Shown here one piece after another: positions 16,189 through 27,180 of a stretch of 64,000 bases of DNA. Position 1 is the first letter of the stretch; each line of letters opens with the position of its first letter. Position numbers and translations under genes: made by a program. The notes under the pieces were generated by a model. That model worked only from the letters and a program-made list of their open reading frames with translations. It did not search any database and was not told the origin of the DNA. The stretch comes from Luminiphilus sp. (GTDB lineage Bacteria; Pseudomonadota; Gammaproteobacteria; Pseudomonadales; Halieaceae): the NCBI GenBank assembly GCA_029242325.1, contig JAQWUD010000016.1, positions 1-64,000 on the forward strand. Reading direction: 5' to 3'.

Positions 16189-17862
16189 TTACTGCCCTTC
16201 CATCTTAGCCTTGATGAGGTCACCAATGGTGCCAGGTGAAGAGGCTTCTTCCTGCTCCTTGAGTGAAGCCACTGCCTCCTTCTCGTCATCTGTATCCTTC
16301 GCTTTGATAGACAGACCCAACCCCCGGTTTTTACGGTCCACGTTAACCACCTTGGCCTCAACCGAATCTCCTACGTTGAGCACTGCGCGAGCGTCATCCA
16401 CACGATCGAAACTAATGTCGACCGCTTTGAGGTAGCCGTCGACTTCGTCAGACAGCTTGATCGTGGCGCCCTTAGCGTCGACTTCGGTAACGGTGCCCGT
16501 CACCAAGCTGCCGCGATCGTTATCGCTGACATACAGTGAGAAAGCGTCTTCCTCCAGCTGCTTGATCCCCAGAGAGATTCGTTCGCGCTCAGGATCAATC
16601 GAGAGGATGACAGTCTCAATCTCGTCACCCTTTTTGTAATTACGCACCGCTTCTTCGCCCGTCTCGTTCCAGCTGATGTCGCTGAGATGTACTAGGCCAT
16701 CAATGTTGCCCTCAAGCCCAATAAAGATGCCAAAATCGGTGATGGATTTGATACTGCCAGAGATCTTGTCTCCCTTGGCGTGATCTGCCGCAAAGGCGTC
16801 CCATGGGTTTTGAGTGCACTGTTTGATGCCAAGAGAAATACGTCTTCGCTCTTCATCAATGTCGAGTACCATCACTTCCATCTCGTCACCGAGCTGAACG
16901 ATCTTGGAGGGATGCACATTCTTGTTGGTCCAGTCCATTTCGGAGACGTGAACCAAGCCTTCTACGCCTTCCTCAATCTCTGCGAAACAACCGTAATCCG
17001 TCAGGTTAGTGACCTTGGCAACTACGCGGCTGCCCTCTGGGTAACGTCCAGTAATCTGAACCCAAGGATCCTCACCCAACTGCTTGAGTCCTAAGGACAC
17101 CCTGTTACGCTCGCGATCAAACTTCAGGATCCTGACGTCCATCTCTTGTCCAACTTCCACTATCTCACTGGGGTGCTTGATACGCTTCCACGCCATATCA
17201 GTGATGTGCAGCAAGCCATCGACGCCGCCCAGATCAACAAAGGCCCCGTAATCAGTGAGGTTCTTCACAACCCCTTTCACAGACTGCCCTTCCTTAAGGT
17301 TTTCCAGCAGTTCTTCGCGCTCAGCGCTGTTGGCAGACTCCATCACAGCGCGTCGAGAAACCACCACATTATTGCGCTTCTGATCAAGCTTGATGACTTT
17401 GAACTCGAGCTCCTTGCCCTCTAGATGAGTGGTCTCGCGAATCGGCCTGACGTCAATTAATGACCCAGGGAGAAACGCTCTGATGGACTCGATATCGACG
17501 GTAAAGCCACCTTTCACCTTGCCGTTGATTACGCCCATCACGACTTCATCAGCTACATGAGCAGCCTCCAGGCCTTTCCAGGCCTCAGCGCGCTTGGCTT
17601 TCTCACGCGAGAGTTTAGTCTCACCAAAGCCGTCTTCTACGGTCTCAAGTGCAACCTGCACTTCGTCGCCAACGCTGAGACTGCACTCACCATTAGCATT
17701 GGTAAATTGGTCAAGAGGAATCACACCCTCTGATTTCAAACCAGCGTGGACCGTTACCCACTCGTTATCAATATCAATGACGACGCCAGTCACAATGGAC
17801 CCGGGCTCCATGTCGACGGTTTGCAGACTTTCTTCAAATAATTCGGCGAAGGATTCGCTCAT
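16189..17862 (-). CDS. rpsA: 30S ribosomal protein S1
   Basis: The product has 557 residues, the standard gammaproteobacterial length. Six S1/OB repeats are visible, with recurring signatures such as [24 protein letters not shown] and the related later copies. S1 binds mRNA upstream of the start and lets the 30S subunit unfold it. It lies downstream of cmk and ends in a strong terminator. A hairpin precedes its start and may serve in autoregulation, which is known for rpsA in this class. Confidence 0.97.
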   Translation of the reverse strand: MSESFAELFEESLQTVDMEPGSIVTGVVIDIDNEWVTVHAGLKSEGVIPLDQFTNANGECSLSVGDEVQVALETVEDGFGETKLSREKAKRAEAWKGLEAAHVADEVVMGVINGKVKGGFTVDIESIRAFLPGSLIDVRPIRETTHLEGKELEFKVIKLDQKRNNVVVSRRAVMESANSAEREELLENLKEGQSVKGVVKNLTDYGAFVDLGGVDGLLHITDMAWKRIKHPSEIVEVGQEMDVRILKFDRERNRVSLGLKQLGEDPWVQITGRYPEGSRVVAKVTNLTDYGCFAEIEEGVEGLVHVSEMDWTNKNVHPSKIVQLGDEMEVMVLDIDEERRRISLGIKQCTQNPWDAFAADHAKGDKISGSIKSITDFGIFIGLEGNIDGLVHLSDISWNETGEEAVRNYKKGDEIETVILSIDPERERISLGIKQLEEDAFSLYVSDNDRGSLVTGTVTEVDAKGATIKLSDEVDGYLKAVDISFDRVDDARAVLNVGDSVEAKVVNVDRKNRGLGLSIKAKDTDDEKEAVASLKEQEEASSPGTIGDLIKAKMEGQ

Positions 17863-17899
17863 GATGACATTCCTGAGGTGCGGGGTGTTGCCACTCCCA

Positions 17900-17920
17900 C
17901 CGGCTTCCAGACCCAGCCGG
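17900..17920 (-). promoter_or_regulatory. hairpin in rpsA leader
   Basis: CCGGCT and AGCCGG arms flank a 9-base loop in the 63-base spacer between cmk and rpsA, with further GC-rich pairing potential (GGGAGTGGCAACACCCC) nearer the start. No T-run follows, so it is more likely an rpsA leader element than a terminator. This is an inference from position and the known S1 autoregulation. Confidence 0.35.
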
Positions 17921-17925
17921 GCTAG

Positions 17926-18651
17926 TTATCTCGAGATTAAGGCGGGGTCCAGCCGTGGATCCAAAATCTCAGTGGTTAATCCTCTGTCGATTGCCAAACT
18001 CAGTGCTTTGCCCAAGACCTCACCCGCTGAGAGCGGAGTGCTGTCGATGACGATGGCATCACCGGCCGGAGACAACGGTGAGACCGATCGGGCTTGATCG
18101 CGCGCGTCTCGTTCTTCGATGTCAGACAGAAGGCGCGGGAGACTAACACTCTCCCCACGGCCCTGCAACTGATCTAAGCGCCTTTTAGCACGTGCTTCAG
18201 GGCTTGCTATGAGAAATATTTTCAGTGGTGCCTCAGGGAAAACCACCGTGCCCATATCGCGACCATCTGCAACCAATCCCGGGGGTCTGGCCAACTCCTG
18301 CTGACGATAGAGCAGCGCCGCTCTGACCTTAGGCAGCGCCGCAACCCGCGAGGCATCAGCCCCTCCCTGCTCAGATCGCACCGCGCCGGTCACATCCTCG
18401 CCCTCTAGCCAAACGGATACCCCTGCGGGCTCCAATCTGAACAGAACATCCAATTGTCGGGCAACCTGTGTTACCTCAGCTTCGTCATCCAAACACACCT
18501 GCCTGCGCTGACAGGCCCACCCAACAACCCGGTAAAGCGCTCCACTATCGAGCAAATGCCATCCCAATCTGGTGGCAAGCCCCTGGCTCAAGGTACCTTT
18601 CCCAGCACCGCTGGGGCCATCTACGCAGATAACCGCACTGTCGCCGCTCAT
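17926..18651 (-). CDS. cmk: cytidylate kinase
   Basis: The product has 241 residues from ATG 18651, which overlaps the aroA stop as ATGA; an upstream extension inside aroA is unlikely. Cmk phosphorylates CMP and dCMP. The P-loop GPSGAGKGT is at about residues 12-20, the CMP-binding insert follows, and GRDMGTVVFPEA and the lid RRLDQLQGRG are present. The aroA-cmk-rpsA order is conserved. Confidence 0.95.
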   Translation of the reverse strand: MSGDSAVICVDGPSGAGKGTLSQGLATRLGWHLLDSGALYRVVGWACQRRQVCLDDEAEVTQVARQLDVLFRLEPAGVSVWLEGEDVTGAVRSEQGGADASRVAALPKVRAALLYRQQELARPPGLVADGRDMGTVVFPEAPLKIFLIASPEARAKRRLDQLQGRGESVSLPRLLSDIEERDARDQARSVSPLSPAGDAIVIDSTPLSAGEVLGKALSLAIDRGLTTEILDPRLDPALISR

Positions 18652-19949
18652 TGGTCTGCCACTTGGAGCAGCAAACCCGCCTCGCTCGCCAACTCTGCGA
18701 ATCTGGGAAATGAGGTCGAGACATGCGCGCAATCGCTGATCTTGATGCGATCCGTCGCACGCAACGCCGCCATGGCAAAGCTCATGGCGATACGATGATC
18801 GTGATGGGTGGTAATCACGCCGCCACCAAGATCCCCGCCCGTCACCCTGATCCCGTCCGGCATGACTTTATTGGCGATACCCAACTGCGAGAGACCATCG
18901 GCCATGCTGGCGATACGGTCACTCTCTTTGACTCTGAGCTCCTCAGCGCCACCGAGCACGGTCTCTCCCTCTGCACAGGCGGCTGCAATCAGGATAGCGG
19001 GAAGCTCGTCTATCGCCAGCGGCACCTCGTTCTCAGGAATGTCTATTCCGCGGAGCGGAGCCGATCTTACCCGCACATCGGCAACGGGCTCGCCCCCCAC
19101 ATCGCGCTCATTGGAGACCTCTATATCGGCACCCATGGCCCTTAGAATTCTCACAACGCCGTCTCGGGTAGGATTCATACCGACGTGCTCAATGAGCAGA
19201 TCCGAGCCAGGCGCAATAGACGCCCCCACCATGAAAAATGCTGCCGAGGAAATGTCCGTAGGAATATCGATATCGCAACTCCGGAGCACTCCTCTGCCCT
19301 TAAGGCTAATCACGTCACCTTCGCGCGCAACCTCATATCCGAATCCTTTCAACATGCGCTCAGTATGATCACGAGTGGGTGCCGGCTCAGTCACACTAGT
19401 AACACCCTCGGCATACAGCCCCGCCAGCAACAAGCTGGACTTCACCTGGGCACTGGCGACGGGCAGATCATAATGAATCCCCGCCAGCGCGCGGCCTCCC
19501 TGTATCTCAAGTGGAGGGCACCCCTCACGCGATCTGATCAGCGCCCCCATTTGCGACAAAGGCGTAATCACTCTGCCCATAGGCCTGCTGAGCAATGACT
19601 CGTCCCCAGTGAGGATGCTGTCGAAGGACTGACCCGCCAGCAAACCAGCCATCAGCCGGATGCTGGTACCAGAATTCCCGACATCCATCACGCGCTGAGG
19701 CGGACGCAAACCGGTCAAACCGACCCCTTCGATGATGACCTCACCTGCTCGCGGGTCGCTGATCATGACGCCCATTTCACGAAACGCGGCCAACGTCGCT
19801 AGGGCGTCCTCTCCCTCTAGAAATCCTTTTACCGTTGACCGTCCTTCGGCAATCGAGCCCAGCATGATCGCCCGGTGGGACATTGACTTATCCCCCGGCA
19901 CCCGGATTCTGCCTTTCAGCCTGCCACCCGGTTCCATATAAAAATGCAT
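18648..19949 (-). CDS. aroA: 3-phosphoshikimate 1-carboxyvinyltransferase (EPSP synthase)
   Basis: The product has 433 residues. It joins PEP and shikimate-3-phosphate in the sixth step of the shikimate pathway. The substrate motifs VPGDKSMSHRA and GNSGTSIRL are near the N-terminus, LRVKESDRI is in the C-terminal half and HDHRIAMSF is near the end. ATG 19949 was chosen because it overlaps the tyrA stop (TGATG). In many Pseudomonas relatives tyrA and aroA are one fused gene; here they are two coupled genes. Confidence 0.95.
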   Translation of the reverse strand: MHFYMEPGGRLKGRIRVPGDKSMSHRAIMLGSIAEGRSTVKGFLEGEDALATLAAFREMGVMISDPRAGEVIIEGVGLTGLRPPQRVMDVGNSGTSIRLMAGLLAGQSFDSILTGDESLLSRPMGRVITPLSQMGALIRSREGCPPLEIQGGRALAGIHYDLPVASAQVKSSLLLAGLYAEGVTSVTEPAPTRDHTERMLKGFGYEVAREGDVISLKGRGVLRSCDIDIPTDISSAAFFMVGASIAPGSDLLIEHVGMNPTRDGVVRILRAMGADIEVSNERDVGGEPVADVRVRSAPLRGIDIPENEVPLAIDELPAILIAAACAEGETVLGGAEELRVKESDRIASMADGLSQLGIANKVMPDGIRVTGGDLGGGVITTHHDHRIAMSFAMAALRATDRIKISDCAHVSTSFPRFAELASEAGLLLQVADQ

Positions 19950-20851
19950 CAGGAGGGGGCCTCGGCATCGTTCAGTGCGGGATTGAGAACGGCGTCGTGC
20001 TCTCGGCGAAGCACTCTGCACTGCTTAAAATACTGCTCTAGTCCCTCTGCGTCGCGGTCAGCAATCAAGCCTCGAAGTGCATCATGCTCCGCAGAAAGCG
20101 CGTCCATCGCAGCGAGAACCGCCTCTCGATTAGTCAGCGCGATGTCACGCCACATTACCGGGTCGGACGCGGCGATGCGTGTCATGTCCCGCAACGCGCC
20201 ACCGCCATGTTTCATCGGCGCAAGCGCGTGATCCCCCAACATGGCGGTCAGAGCATAAGAGATCATGTGAGGCACATGGCTACTCGCGGCCAACGCGGCG
20301 TCATGTTCAGCAACAGACATATGCGTCATTCTCGCTCCAGCGGCGGACCATAGGTCTTCTACCAACGTCACTGCTTCCGGATCGGTATCAGCTGTGGGCG
20401 TCAGAATGACCTCTCGCCCCCGGAACAAATCGCTTCGCGCAGCCTCCACTCCACTGTTCTCACTCCCGGCGATAGGATGCCCCGGCACGAACTTTGGGTA
20501 ATGGCGTGTGGCCGCCTCGACGATAAACCCTTTGACACTCGCCATATCCGTCACGACGGGCTCACCATACTGGAGCGCTTTAGTCAGCACCTCAGGTAAG
20601 AGTTCGGCGGTCGCAACCGGTGGCGCACCAATCACGACTAGGTCTGATCGCAACAGCACCTCATCAAGATCGAGACAAATATGATCAACAATACCGAGTC
20701 TTTTACCGTGCTCAAGTGAGGGTAACCGCGGACCCCAGGCGATCCGATCACCTCCCCATCCCGAAGCTCTGAGTGCTCCCGCCAGCGACCCCGAAATCAA
20801 ACCGAGACCGAGAAAAGCGACTACCGGCGCATTGACATTCGAGGAGGTCAA
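19949..20851 (-). CDS. tyrA: prephenate dehydrogenase
   Basis: The product has 300 residues. It oxidises prephenate (or arogenate) toward tyrosine with NAD(P). The nucleotide-binding GLGLISGSLAGAL is at about residues 15-27, and the catalytic region VPGHPIAGSE and HVPHMISYAL follows. There is no chorismate mutase domain, so it is the monofunctional cyclohexadienyl type. The start is TTG 20851, overlapping the pheA stop (TTGA); no ATG or GTG lies before the Rossmann motif. Confidence 0.92.
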   Translation of the reverse strand: MTSSNVNAPVVAFLGLGLISGSLAGALRASGWGGDRIAWGPRLPSLEHGKRLGIVDHICLDLDEVLLRSDLVVIGAPPVATAELLPEVLTKALQYGEPVVTDMASVKGFIVEAATRHYPKFVPGHPIAGSENSGVEAARSDLFRGREVILTPTADTDPEAVTLVEDLWSAAGARMTHMSVAEHDAALAASSHVPHMISYALTAMLGDHALAPMKHGGGALRDMTRIAASDPVMWRDIALTNREAVLAAMDALSAEHDALRGLIADRDAEGLEQYFKQCRVLRREHDAVLNPALNDAEAPS

Positions 20852-21948
20852 ATCGGAGCTCGCGGATAAGACCCCAGCTTCTTGAGCATGATGGAGTGCT
20901 CTTCGATCTGGTTAATCACCTCAGCCATGACCTCATCAGCGAGGTGACCTTCACACTCTATGTAAAACACGTAGGTCCATTTTTCGGTCTTGGAGGGCCT
21001 GGAATCAATTCTCGTCAAGCTGATTCCGTTCTCTTCAAACGGGCGCAACAAGCCCAACAAGGCCCCTGGTCGGTTGCGAGCCGACACCAACAGCGAGGTT
21101 TTATCAAAACCGCTCGGTGGAACGCTGTCACGACCCAGCACCAAAAATCGGGTGGTATTGTTGGAGCTGTCCTGAATGGCATTTGCCAGCGGAGAGAGAC
21201 CATATAACTTCGCCGCCATGTCACCGGCAATGGCAGCGATACGCTGCTCACTACTCGCCCTACGAGCCGCCTCTCCATTACTCGCCACGGCGTCTCTGGG
21301 GACGTTGGTCAGATGACTATCGAGCCACTGGCGACACTGGGCAAGCGCCTGCTCATGGCCTATCACCAGCGCGATGTCATCAATTGATGCACCCTCGCTG
21401 GCGAGTAAATGGTGAACCACCGGCAGCTCGATCTCCCCGGTAATCTGCAGGGGAGACTCCAGAAAACAATCCAGTGTCTGGCCCACCATCCCTTCGGTGG
21501 AGTTCTCTACCGGCACCACTCCATAATCACACAGCCGCTCCTCAACTTGCCTGAATACATTGTGGATGCTTGCCTGCCCCTGCGGCACCGCTGACTGGCC
21601 AAAATGCTTTAATGCCGCGGCTTGCGAATAGGTGCCTTCAGGGCCAAGGAACGCGACCGCCAAGGGCTGCTCCAGCGCGAGGCAGCCCGACATGAGTTCT
21701 CGGAATATGGACGCTACTTGATCACCCGCCAGCGGGCCGGGGTTACGTTCCCGTATCGCTCTGAGGACCTGAGCTTCTCTCTCCGGCCGGTAGAAAACGG
21801 GGGGCTCCTCATCTGACCGAGAGTCGGCCAACTTCACCTCAGCCACCTCCTGAGCGCACCGAGCACGCTCGCTGATCAGGTCAAGCAGCTTCGTATCTAT
21901 CGCATCGATTCGAGCACGAATCTTGCCGAGTTGTTCTTCGGGGTCCAT
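20848..21948 (-). CDS. pheA: bifunctional chorismate mutase/prephenate dehydratase
   Basis: The product has 366 residues from ATG 21948. The AroQ chorismate mutase domain covers about residues 5-90. The dehydratase domain follows (FLGPEGTYSQAAALKHFG, VPVENSTEGMVGQTLD, NNTTRFLVLGRD). The C-terminal ACT domain (RPGALLGLLRPFEENGISLT) carries DSRP, close to the ESRP phenylalanine-binding motif, so feedback inhibition by phenylalanine is expected. It sits between serC and tyrA. The hisC-type aminotransferase often found after pheA in Pseudomonas is absent. Confidence 0.96.
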   Translation of the reverse strand: MDPEEQLGKIRARIDAIDTKLLDLISERARCAQEVAEVKLADSRSDEEPPVFYRPEREAQVLRAIRERNPGPLAGDQVASIFRELMSGCLALEQPLAVAFLGPEGTYSQAAALKHFGQSAVPQGQASIHNVFRQVEERLCDYGVVPVENSTEGMVGQTLDCFLESPLQITGEIELPVVHHLLASEGASIDDIALVIGHEQALAQCRQWLDSHLTNVPRDAVASNGEAARRASSEQRIAAIAGDMAAKLYGLSPLANAIQDSSNNTTRFLVLGRDSVPPSGFDKTSLLVSARNRPGALLGLLRPFEENGISLTRIDSRPSKTEKWTYVFYIECEGHLADEVMAEVINQIEEHSIMLKKLGSYPRAPI

Positions 21949-21970
21949 TAGAATGCCCTTGCCACGCCGA

Positions 21971-23050
21971 CTAACCGTAGCGTCGCTCAAAGTCCTGCAT
22001 GAAGTCACACAGCGCATCAACCGACGCCTGTTCCACCGCATTATATAGGCTTGCACGCATTCCGCCGACCGATCGATGCCCCTTGAGATTAAGCAAGTTG
22101 GCTTGCTGCGCTTTCTCCAAAAAAGCCGCATCCAGATCGGCTTTGGGAAGAGTAAAGGGCACATTCATCCATGAACGACTCACGGGTTCGACCGGGTTCT
22201 GATAAAAATCGGTCTGATCAATCAGTGCATACAGCGTCTCAGCCTTGCGTCGGTTAATGCTCGCCATCGCCTCCAAACCACCTAAAGACTCTAACCATTC
22301 AAAGACAAGCCCAGCAAGGTAGATCGCGAAACTCGGTGGCGTGTTGTACATCGAGTCGTTCTCGGCGGCGATCCGCCAACTGAGCATAGCGGGGATATCC
22401 TCCCGGCCATGCTTTAAAAGGTCTCTTCTGACGATCACGATGCATAATCCTGCGGGGCCAATGTTCTTCTGCGCGCCAGCATAAATCACACCGAACCGCG
22501 AAACATCAATCGGCCGAGAGAGAATTGTGGAGGACATATCAGCCACCACAGCCGCCTCAACCTCGGGAACAAAGCCAAATTCCAAGCCACCGATAGTCTC
22601 ATTCGGGCAGTAGTGTAGATACGCTGAATCGCCACCGACCCGCCATTCATTCTGAGGCGGCACAACTGAGAACCCCTGCTCAACAGACGTTGCCGCTACA
22701 TTGGCTGCTACAAAGCGTTGCCCCTCCGCCAGTGCCTTTTTCGACCACTGACCGGTCACCACATAATCCGCTGAAAGGTGAGGGCCTGCGAGGTTGAGCG
22801 GCACCGCCGCAAACTGGAGCGAGGCCCCGCCTTGTAGGAAGAGCACCGCATAATCATCCGAAATCGTCAACAGGCGTCGCAGCGACGCCTCAGCTCGCTC
22901 GGCAACATCAATAAATTCAGGGCTACGATGACTGACTTCCATTACCGAGGATCCAACACCTGCCCAGTCTATTAGCTCTTCCTTCGCGCGCTGCAGTACC
23001 GGCAACGGCAGGGCGGCGGGCCCCGCACAAAAATTGTGCGCACGGATCAC
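21971..23050 (-). CDS. serC: phosphoserine aminotransferase
   Basis: The product has 359 residues. This PLP enzyme converts 3-phosphohydroxypyruvate to phosphoserine and also acts in pyridoxal phosphate synthesis. [10 protein letters not shown] opens the protein, and the PLP lysine lies in [15 protein letters not shown]. The start is GTG 23050, overlapping the gyrA stop as GTGA. The gyrA-serC-pheA order is conserved in Pseudomonas relatives. Confidence 0.96.
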   Translation of the reverse strand: MIRAHNFCAGPAALPLPVLQRAKEELIDWAGVGSSVMEVSHRSPEFIDVAERAEASLRRLLTISDDYAVLFLQGGASLQFAAVPLNLAGPHLSADYVVTGQWSKKALAEGQRFVAANVAATSVEQGFSVVPPQNEWRVGGDSAYLHYCPNETIGGLEFGFVPEVEAAVVADMSSTILSRPIDVSRFGVIYAGAQKNIGPAGLCIVIVRRDLLKHGREDIPAMLSWRIAAENDSMYNTPPSFAIYLAGLVFEWLESLGGLEAMASINRRKAETLYALIDQTDFYQNPVEPVSRSWMNVPFTLPKADLDAAFLEKAQQANLLNLKGHRSVGGMRASLYNAVEQASVDALCDFMQDFERRYG

Positions 23051-25683
23051 TCGGTCTTTTCCTCGACTCCTTCAGAATCAGCGGGCGGCGCCACAGGGGC
23101 GTCGGAAGCGGCGCCCGGCGCAGTCTCATCCGTCGTGTCCACGTCGTCTTCCGCAATTCGACTGACGCTAACAAACGCCTCTCCCTCACGGGTCCGAATC
23201 ACACGCACGCCTTGAGTATTTCGACCCTGCACACCAACCTCATCGACGCGGGTTCGTACCGCTGTACCCTGGTTGGAGATCAGCATCATTTCGTCGCCAT
23301 CCCATACCTGCTCGGCGCCCACTAAAGATCCATTGCGATCTGACATGGTCATTCCAATGACCCCTTTGGTACCCCGCCCCTTAACCGGGAATTCGCTGGT
23401 TTCAGAGCGTTTACCATAGCCATTTTCGCTCACTGTCAGGATTTTACTTCCCGGTTTCGGCACAACAAGCGAGATTAAACAGTGGCCGCCTGCAAGCCGA
23501 ATCCCGCGCACACCTCGCGCAGTACGACCCATCGCCCTCACTGTCTCCTCGGCAAAACGCACCACTTTGCCCTCACTCGAAAACAGCATGATGTCTTGGG
23601 TCCCGTCCGTCACGGCCGTGCCAATCAGAACATCTTCCTCGTCCAATTCAATGGCGCGCAGCCCCACGCTCCGTTGACGAGAAAAGAGGCTCATATCAGT
23701 TTTCTTTACGGTGCCGTTGGCGGTCGCCATGAAGATGAAGTGGTCCGTTTCATAGCCCTCGATGGGCAGGATAGAGGTAATCCGCTCGCCCTCGTCCAGC
23801 GGCAATAAGTTCACCATAGGGCGCCCACGGGCAGAGCGACTGGCCAGCGGGATGTGGAATACCTTGAGCCAATACACCTTGCCCAAATTGGAAAAACAAA
23901 GAATCGTTGCGTGCGTACTGGCAATCAAAAGGTGCTCGATGAAATCCTCGTCTTTGACTGCTGTTGCGCTCTTTCCCGTGCCACCTCGCCGCTGTGCCTG
24001 ATAATCAGTCAGGGATTGTGTTTTTGCATAGCCACCGTGTGAAATTGTGACGACTCGGTCTTCCTCGGTGATCAGATCCTCAACCGTGAGATCATGGGCG
24101 GAATCGGAGATTTGAGTTCGCCGCTCATCACCAAACTCCTCGACCAACTCCTCGAGCTCTTCCTTAATCACCTGCTTCAGCCGATCAGGATCAGCCAGAA
24201 TATCGAGGTAATCTGCTATCTCGGCAATTTTGTCCGCATACTCCTGCAGCAATTTTTCGTGCTCCAGCCCAGTCAGACGGTGTAAACGCAGATCCAATAT
24301 CGCTTGCGATTGGGCGGGCGACAAATGGTACTCACCGGCAAGCAAACCATATTGCTCGGGAAGCTCATCGGGCCGACAGGCATCGGCGCCAGCGCGCTCC
24401 AGCATTGCCATAACGTCACCCGGCGCCCAAGGCCTGGCCATTAACGCTTCCCGTGCATCGCCAGCGGTTGGCGATGACTTAATCAACTCAATCACCTCGT
24501 CGATATTGGCCAAAGCGATCGCGAGCCCCTCTAGCACGTGGCCGCGCTCGCGCGCCTTCTTGAGCAAATAGACCGTGCGACGCGTCACAATCTCACGCCT
24601 GTGGCGGACAAAGGCCTCTATCATCTGCTTCAGATTGAGCACTTTAGGCTCACCATCCACCAGCGCGACCATGTTGATGCCCACTACTGCCTGCAGTTGG
24701 GTCTGCGCATAGAGGTTATTGAGCACCACATCACCAACTTCGCCACGCCGAAGCTCGATCACCACGCGCAAGCCGTCTTTGTCTGACTCATCCCGAAGCT
24801 CGGTAATGCCCTCTATTTTTTTCTCCTTGACCAGCTCGGCAATACGCTCGATCAACCTCGCCTTGTTCAACTGGTAGGGAATTTCGTGGATGATGATGGT
24901 GTCTTTACCCTTGGATTCATCCGTCACCACTTCGGCTTTGGCGCGCACGTAGATGCGTCCGCGACCGGTGCGGTAAGCCTGAACGATGCCCGCGCGACCA
25001 TTGATCTGCGCGCCGGTCGGAAAATCCGGTCCGGGGATGTACTGCATCAACTCGTCGATAGAAATCTCGGGGCTCTGCAGACACGCCAGACATCCTGCGA
25101 CCACTTCTCGCAAATTGTGCGGAGGTATGTTGGTAGCCATTCCAACTGCGATACCGGACGAGCCGTTGACCAAAAGGTTTGGCACGCGAGTGGGCATCAC
25201 AGCGGGGATCTGCTCAGTACCGTCATAATTGTCGACGAAATCGACAGTCTCTTTATCAAGATCAGCGAGCATGGCGTGGGCAATTTTGGTCATGCGTATC
25301 TCGGTGTAACGCATCGCGGCAGCCGAGTCGCCATCAATAGAGCCGAAATTCCCCTGCCCATCCACCAGCCTATAGCGTAAAGAGAAACTTTGCGCCATGC
25401 GGACAATCGTGTCGTAGACCGCAGAGTCACCGTGAGGATGATACTTACCAATCACATCCCCCACGACGCGAGCCGATTTCTTGTAGGCTTTATTCCAGTC
25501 GTTATTGAGCTCGTTCATCGCAAAAAGAACGCGACGGTGCACTGGCTTTAACCCGTCTCGCACGTCGGGTAATGCACGCCCTACTATCACGCTCATCGCG
25601 TAATCCATGTAGGACTGTTTTAATTCGTCTTCGATGTTGACCGGAACGATTTCCGGAGCCATTTCTTGCGGATTTTCTGCCAT
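23047..25683 (-). CDS. gyrA: DNA gyrase subunit A
   Basis: The product has 878 residues. GyrA cuts and rejoins DNA in the A2B2 gyrase. The breakage-reunion domain is complete, with [10 protein letters not shown] holding the catalytic Tyr. The quinolone region reads [15 protein letters not shown], so Ser and Asp occupy the two main resistance positions (wild-type state). The C-terminal six-bladed wrapping domain carries the GyrA box QRRGGTG, followed by an acidic tail rich in Asp, Glu, Ala and Pro. It heads a long minus-strand run and is divergent from mtaD. Confidence 0.98.
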   Translation of the reverse strand: MAENPQEMAPEIVPVNIEDELKQSYMDYAMSVIVGRALPDVRDGLKPVHRRVLFAMNELNNDWNKAYKKSARVVGDVIGKYHPHGDSAVYDTIVRMAQSFSLRYRLVDGQGNFGSIDGDSAAAMRYTEIRMTKIAHAMLADLDKETVDFVDNYDGTEQIPAVMPTRVPNLLVNGSSGIAVGMATNIPPHNLREVVAGCLACLQSPEISIDELMQYIPGPDFPTGAQINGRAGIVQAYRTGRGRIYVRAKAEVVTDESKGKDTIIIHEIPYQLNKARLIERIAELVKEKKIEGITELRDESDKDGLRVVIELRRGEVGDVVLNNLYAQTQLQAVVGINMVALVDGEPKVLNLKQMIEAFVRHRREIVTRRTVYLLKKARERGHVLEGLAIALANIDEVIELIKSSPTAGDAREALMARPWAPGDVMAMLERAGADACRPDELPEQYGLLAGEYHLSPAQSQAILDLRLHRLTGLEHEKLLQEYADKIAEIADYLDILADPDRLKQVIKEELEELVEEFGDERRTQISDSAHDLTVEDLITEEDRVVTISHGGYAKTQSLTDYQAQRRGGTGKSATAVKDEDFIEHLLIASTHATILCFSNLGKVYWLKVFHIPLASRSARGRPMVNLLPLDEGERITSILPIEGYETDHFIFMATANGTVKKTDMSLFSRQRSVGLRAIELDEEDVLIGTAVTDGTQDIMLFSSEGKVVRFAEETVRAMGRTARGVRGIRLAGGHCLISLVVPKPGSKILTVSENGYGKRSETSEFPVKGRGTKGVIGMTMSDRNGSLVGAEQVWDGDEMMLISNQGTAVRTRVDEVGVQGRNTQGVRVIRTREGEAFVSVSRIAEDDVDTTDETAPGAASDAPVAPPADSEGVEEKTE

Positions 25684-25845
25684 TCGGGTTACTTAACTCG
25701 GGCTTCTATTTGGGCCGAGAACCGCCCAAATTTGTCAGGGTCGAGTGTATCAAATAAGACCGGACCAAGCGAGTTTTTGATCGCCAATCTACGGAGCTTA
25801 TGCCGCACCATCAGGGTATACTGAGCGGCCCCAGAAGGAGCAGCA

Positions 25846-27177
25846 ATGGCTCAGTTTGACACTATCCTGCACCCCGATTTCGTGGTGCCCATCGTTCCTC
25901 GCTACGAGGTGCTTCCCGCGCATAGTGTTGGCATTAAAGGAGATACAATCAGCGCCGTGTTACCTCGTGCTGAAGCGCTCGAGCTCGAAGCATCTGAGCA
26001 CGTTGATCTGGCCGGTTGTGTCCTGATGCCAGGTTTGATCAACTCGCATTGCCATGCCGCCATGTCATTGCTGCGCGGCTATGCGGATGACCTGCCATTA
26101 ATGACTTGGTTGCAGCGCTATATCTGGCCAACAGAGCGTCAATTTATCAGCTCAGAGTTTGTTCTTGCAGGGTCGGAGCTGGCTATTGCCGATCTCATAC
26201 TCGGTGGCACTACCACGCTCGTCGACCACTATTTTTTCCCCGAAGTGACGGCCGAGGCCTGCGAGCGAGCTGGTCTGCGCGCCCTGCTCACGTTTCCGGT
26301 AATAGATGTGACAACGGCGTGGGCGCGCGATACGGAAGAATGCATTAGCCGAGGGTTGGCGCTGCGCGACCGCTACCGCAATCATGACCACATTGAAATC
26401 GGTTTCGGGCCTCACTCGACTTATCAAGTCAGTGAAGAAACCCTAGCCCGGGTAGCCGTGCTCGCGGAAGAGCTGGATGCTCCGATTCAAATACACCTGC
26501 ATGAGACTGATGATGAGGTGCTGAGCGTGGTGGAACAAAGTGGCATGAGACCCGTTGATCTACTCGAAAAACTCGGAGTATTGGGGCCACGGACGCAATG
26601 CGTCCACATGACTGCACTGGGTGAGCAGGATATGGATACCATCGCCACCCATGGCGCCCATGTTGTCCACTGCCCTCGCTCTAATCTGAAGCTGGGCACC
26701 GGTGTTTGCGCGGTGCAGAAACTGCTCGATCGCGGCATCAATGTTGCGCTAGGGACAGATGGCGCCGCCAGCAACAATCGTCTCAACATGATAAGTGAGC
26801 TACAAACAGCAGCATTGATTGGAAAGACCGCACACGGCGACCCCAAAGCCGTGGATGCCTGGACAACTTTGGAAATGGCGACACTGTCGGGCGCACGAGC
26901 ACTCGGCAGGGCAGCCGACCTGGGCAGCGTCGAAATCGGCAAGCTGGCCGATCTGATTGCCCTGGATTTGTCGGGCGTACAACATCTTCCCCTTTATGAT
27001 TTAGCGTCCAGTCTGGTTTACGGAACCAGTGGCAGTGAAGTCAAATGGAGTTGGGTTGCCGGTCGCTGCGTCCTGCGTGATGGGCAACTTCAATCAGTCG
27101 ACTACACTGAGGTCACCGAGCGGGCGAGCGACTGGTCAGATCAACTTGCTGCGTTCCGAACAACTCTGGAGCAATAA
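25846..27177 (+). CDS. mtaD: 5'-methylthioadenosine/S-adenosylhomocysteine deaminase
   Basis: The product is an amidohydrolase of 443 residues in the TRZ/ATZ family. Metal ligands are visible in PGLINSHCHAAMSLLRG, GFGPHSTYQV, IHLHETDDE and LGTDGAASNN, so the site looks complete. The name follows the Pseudomonas gene in the same position beside ubiG (PA3170), described as a methylthioadenosine deaminase. Start ATG 25846 has AAGGAG upstream. ubiG follows after 3 bases, so it is probably the first gene of a four-gene operon. Confidence 0.85.
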   Translation: MAQFDTILHPDFVVPIVPRYEVLPAHSVGIKGDTISAVLPRAEALELEASEHVDLAGCVLMPGLINSHCHAAMSLLRGYADDLPLMTWLQRYIWPTERQFISSEFVLAGSELAIADLILGGTTTLVDHYFFPEVTAEACERAGLRALLTFPVIDVTTAWARDTEECISRGLALRDRYRNHDHIEIGFGPHSTYQVSEETLARVAVLAEELDAPIQIHLHETDDEVLSVVEQSGMRPVDLLEKLGVLGPRTQCVHMTALGEQDMDTIATHGAHVVHCPRSNLKLGTGVCAVQKLLDRGINVALGTDGAASNNRLNMISELQTAALIGKTAHGDPKAVDAWTTLEMATLSGARALGRAADLGSVEIGKLADLIALDLSGVQHLPLYDLASSLVYGTSGSEVKWSWVAGRCVLRDGQLQSVDYTEVTERASDWSDQLAAFRTTLEQ

Positions 27178-27180
27178 GAC

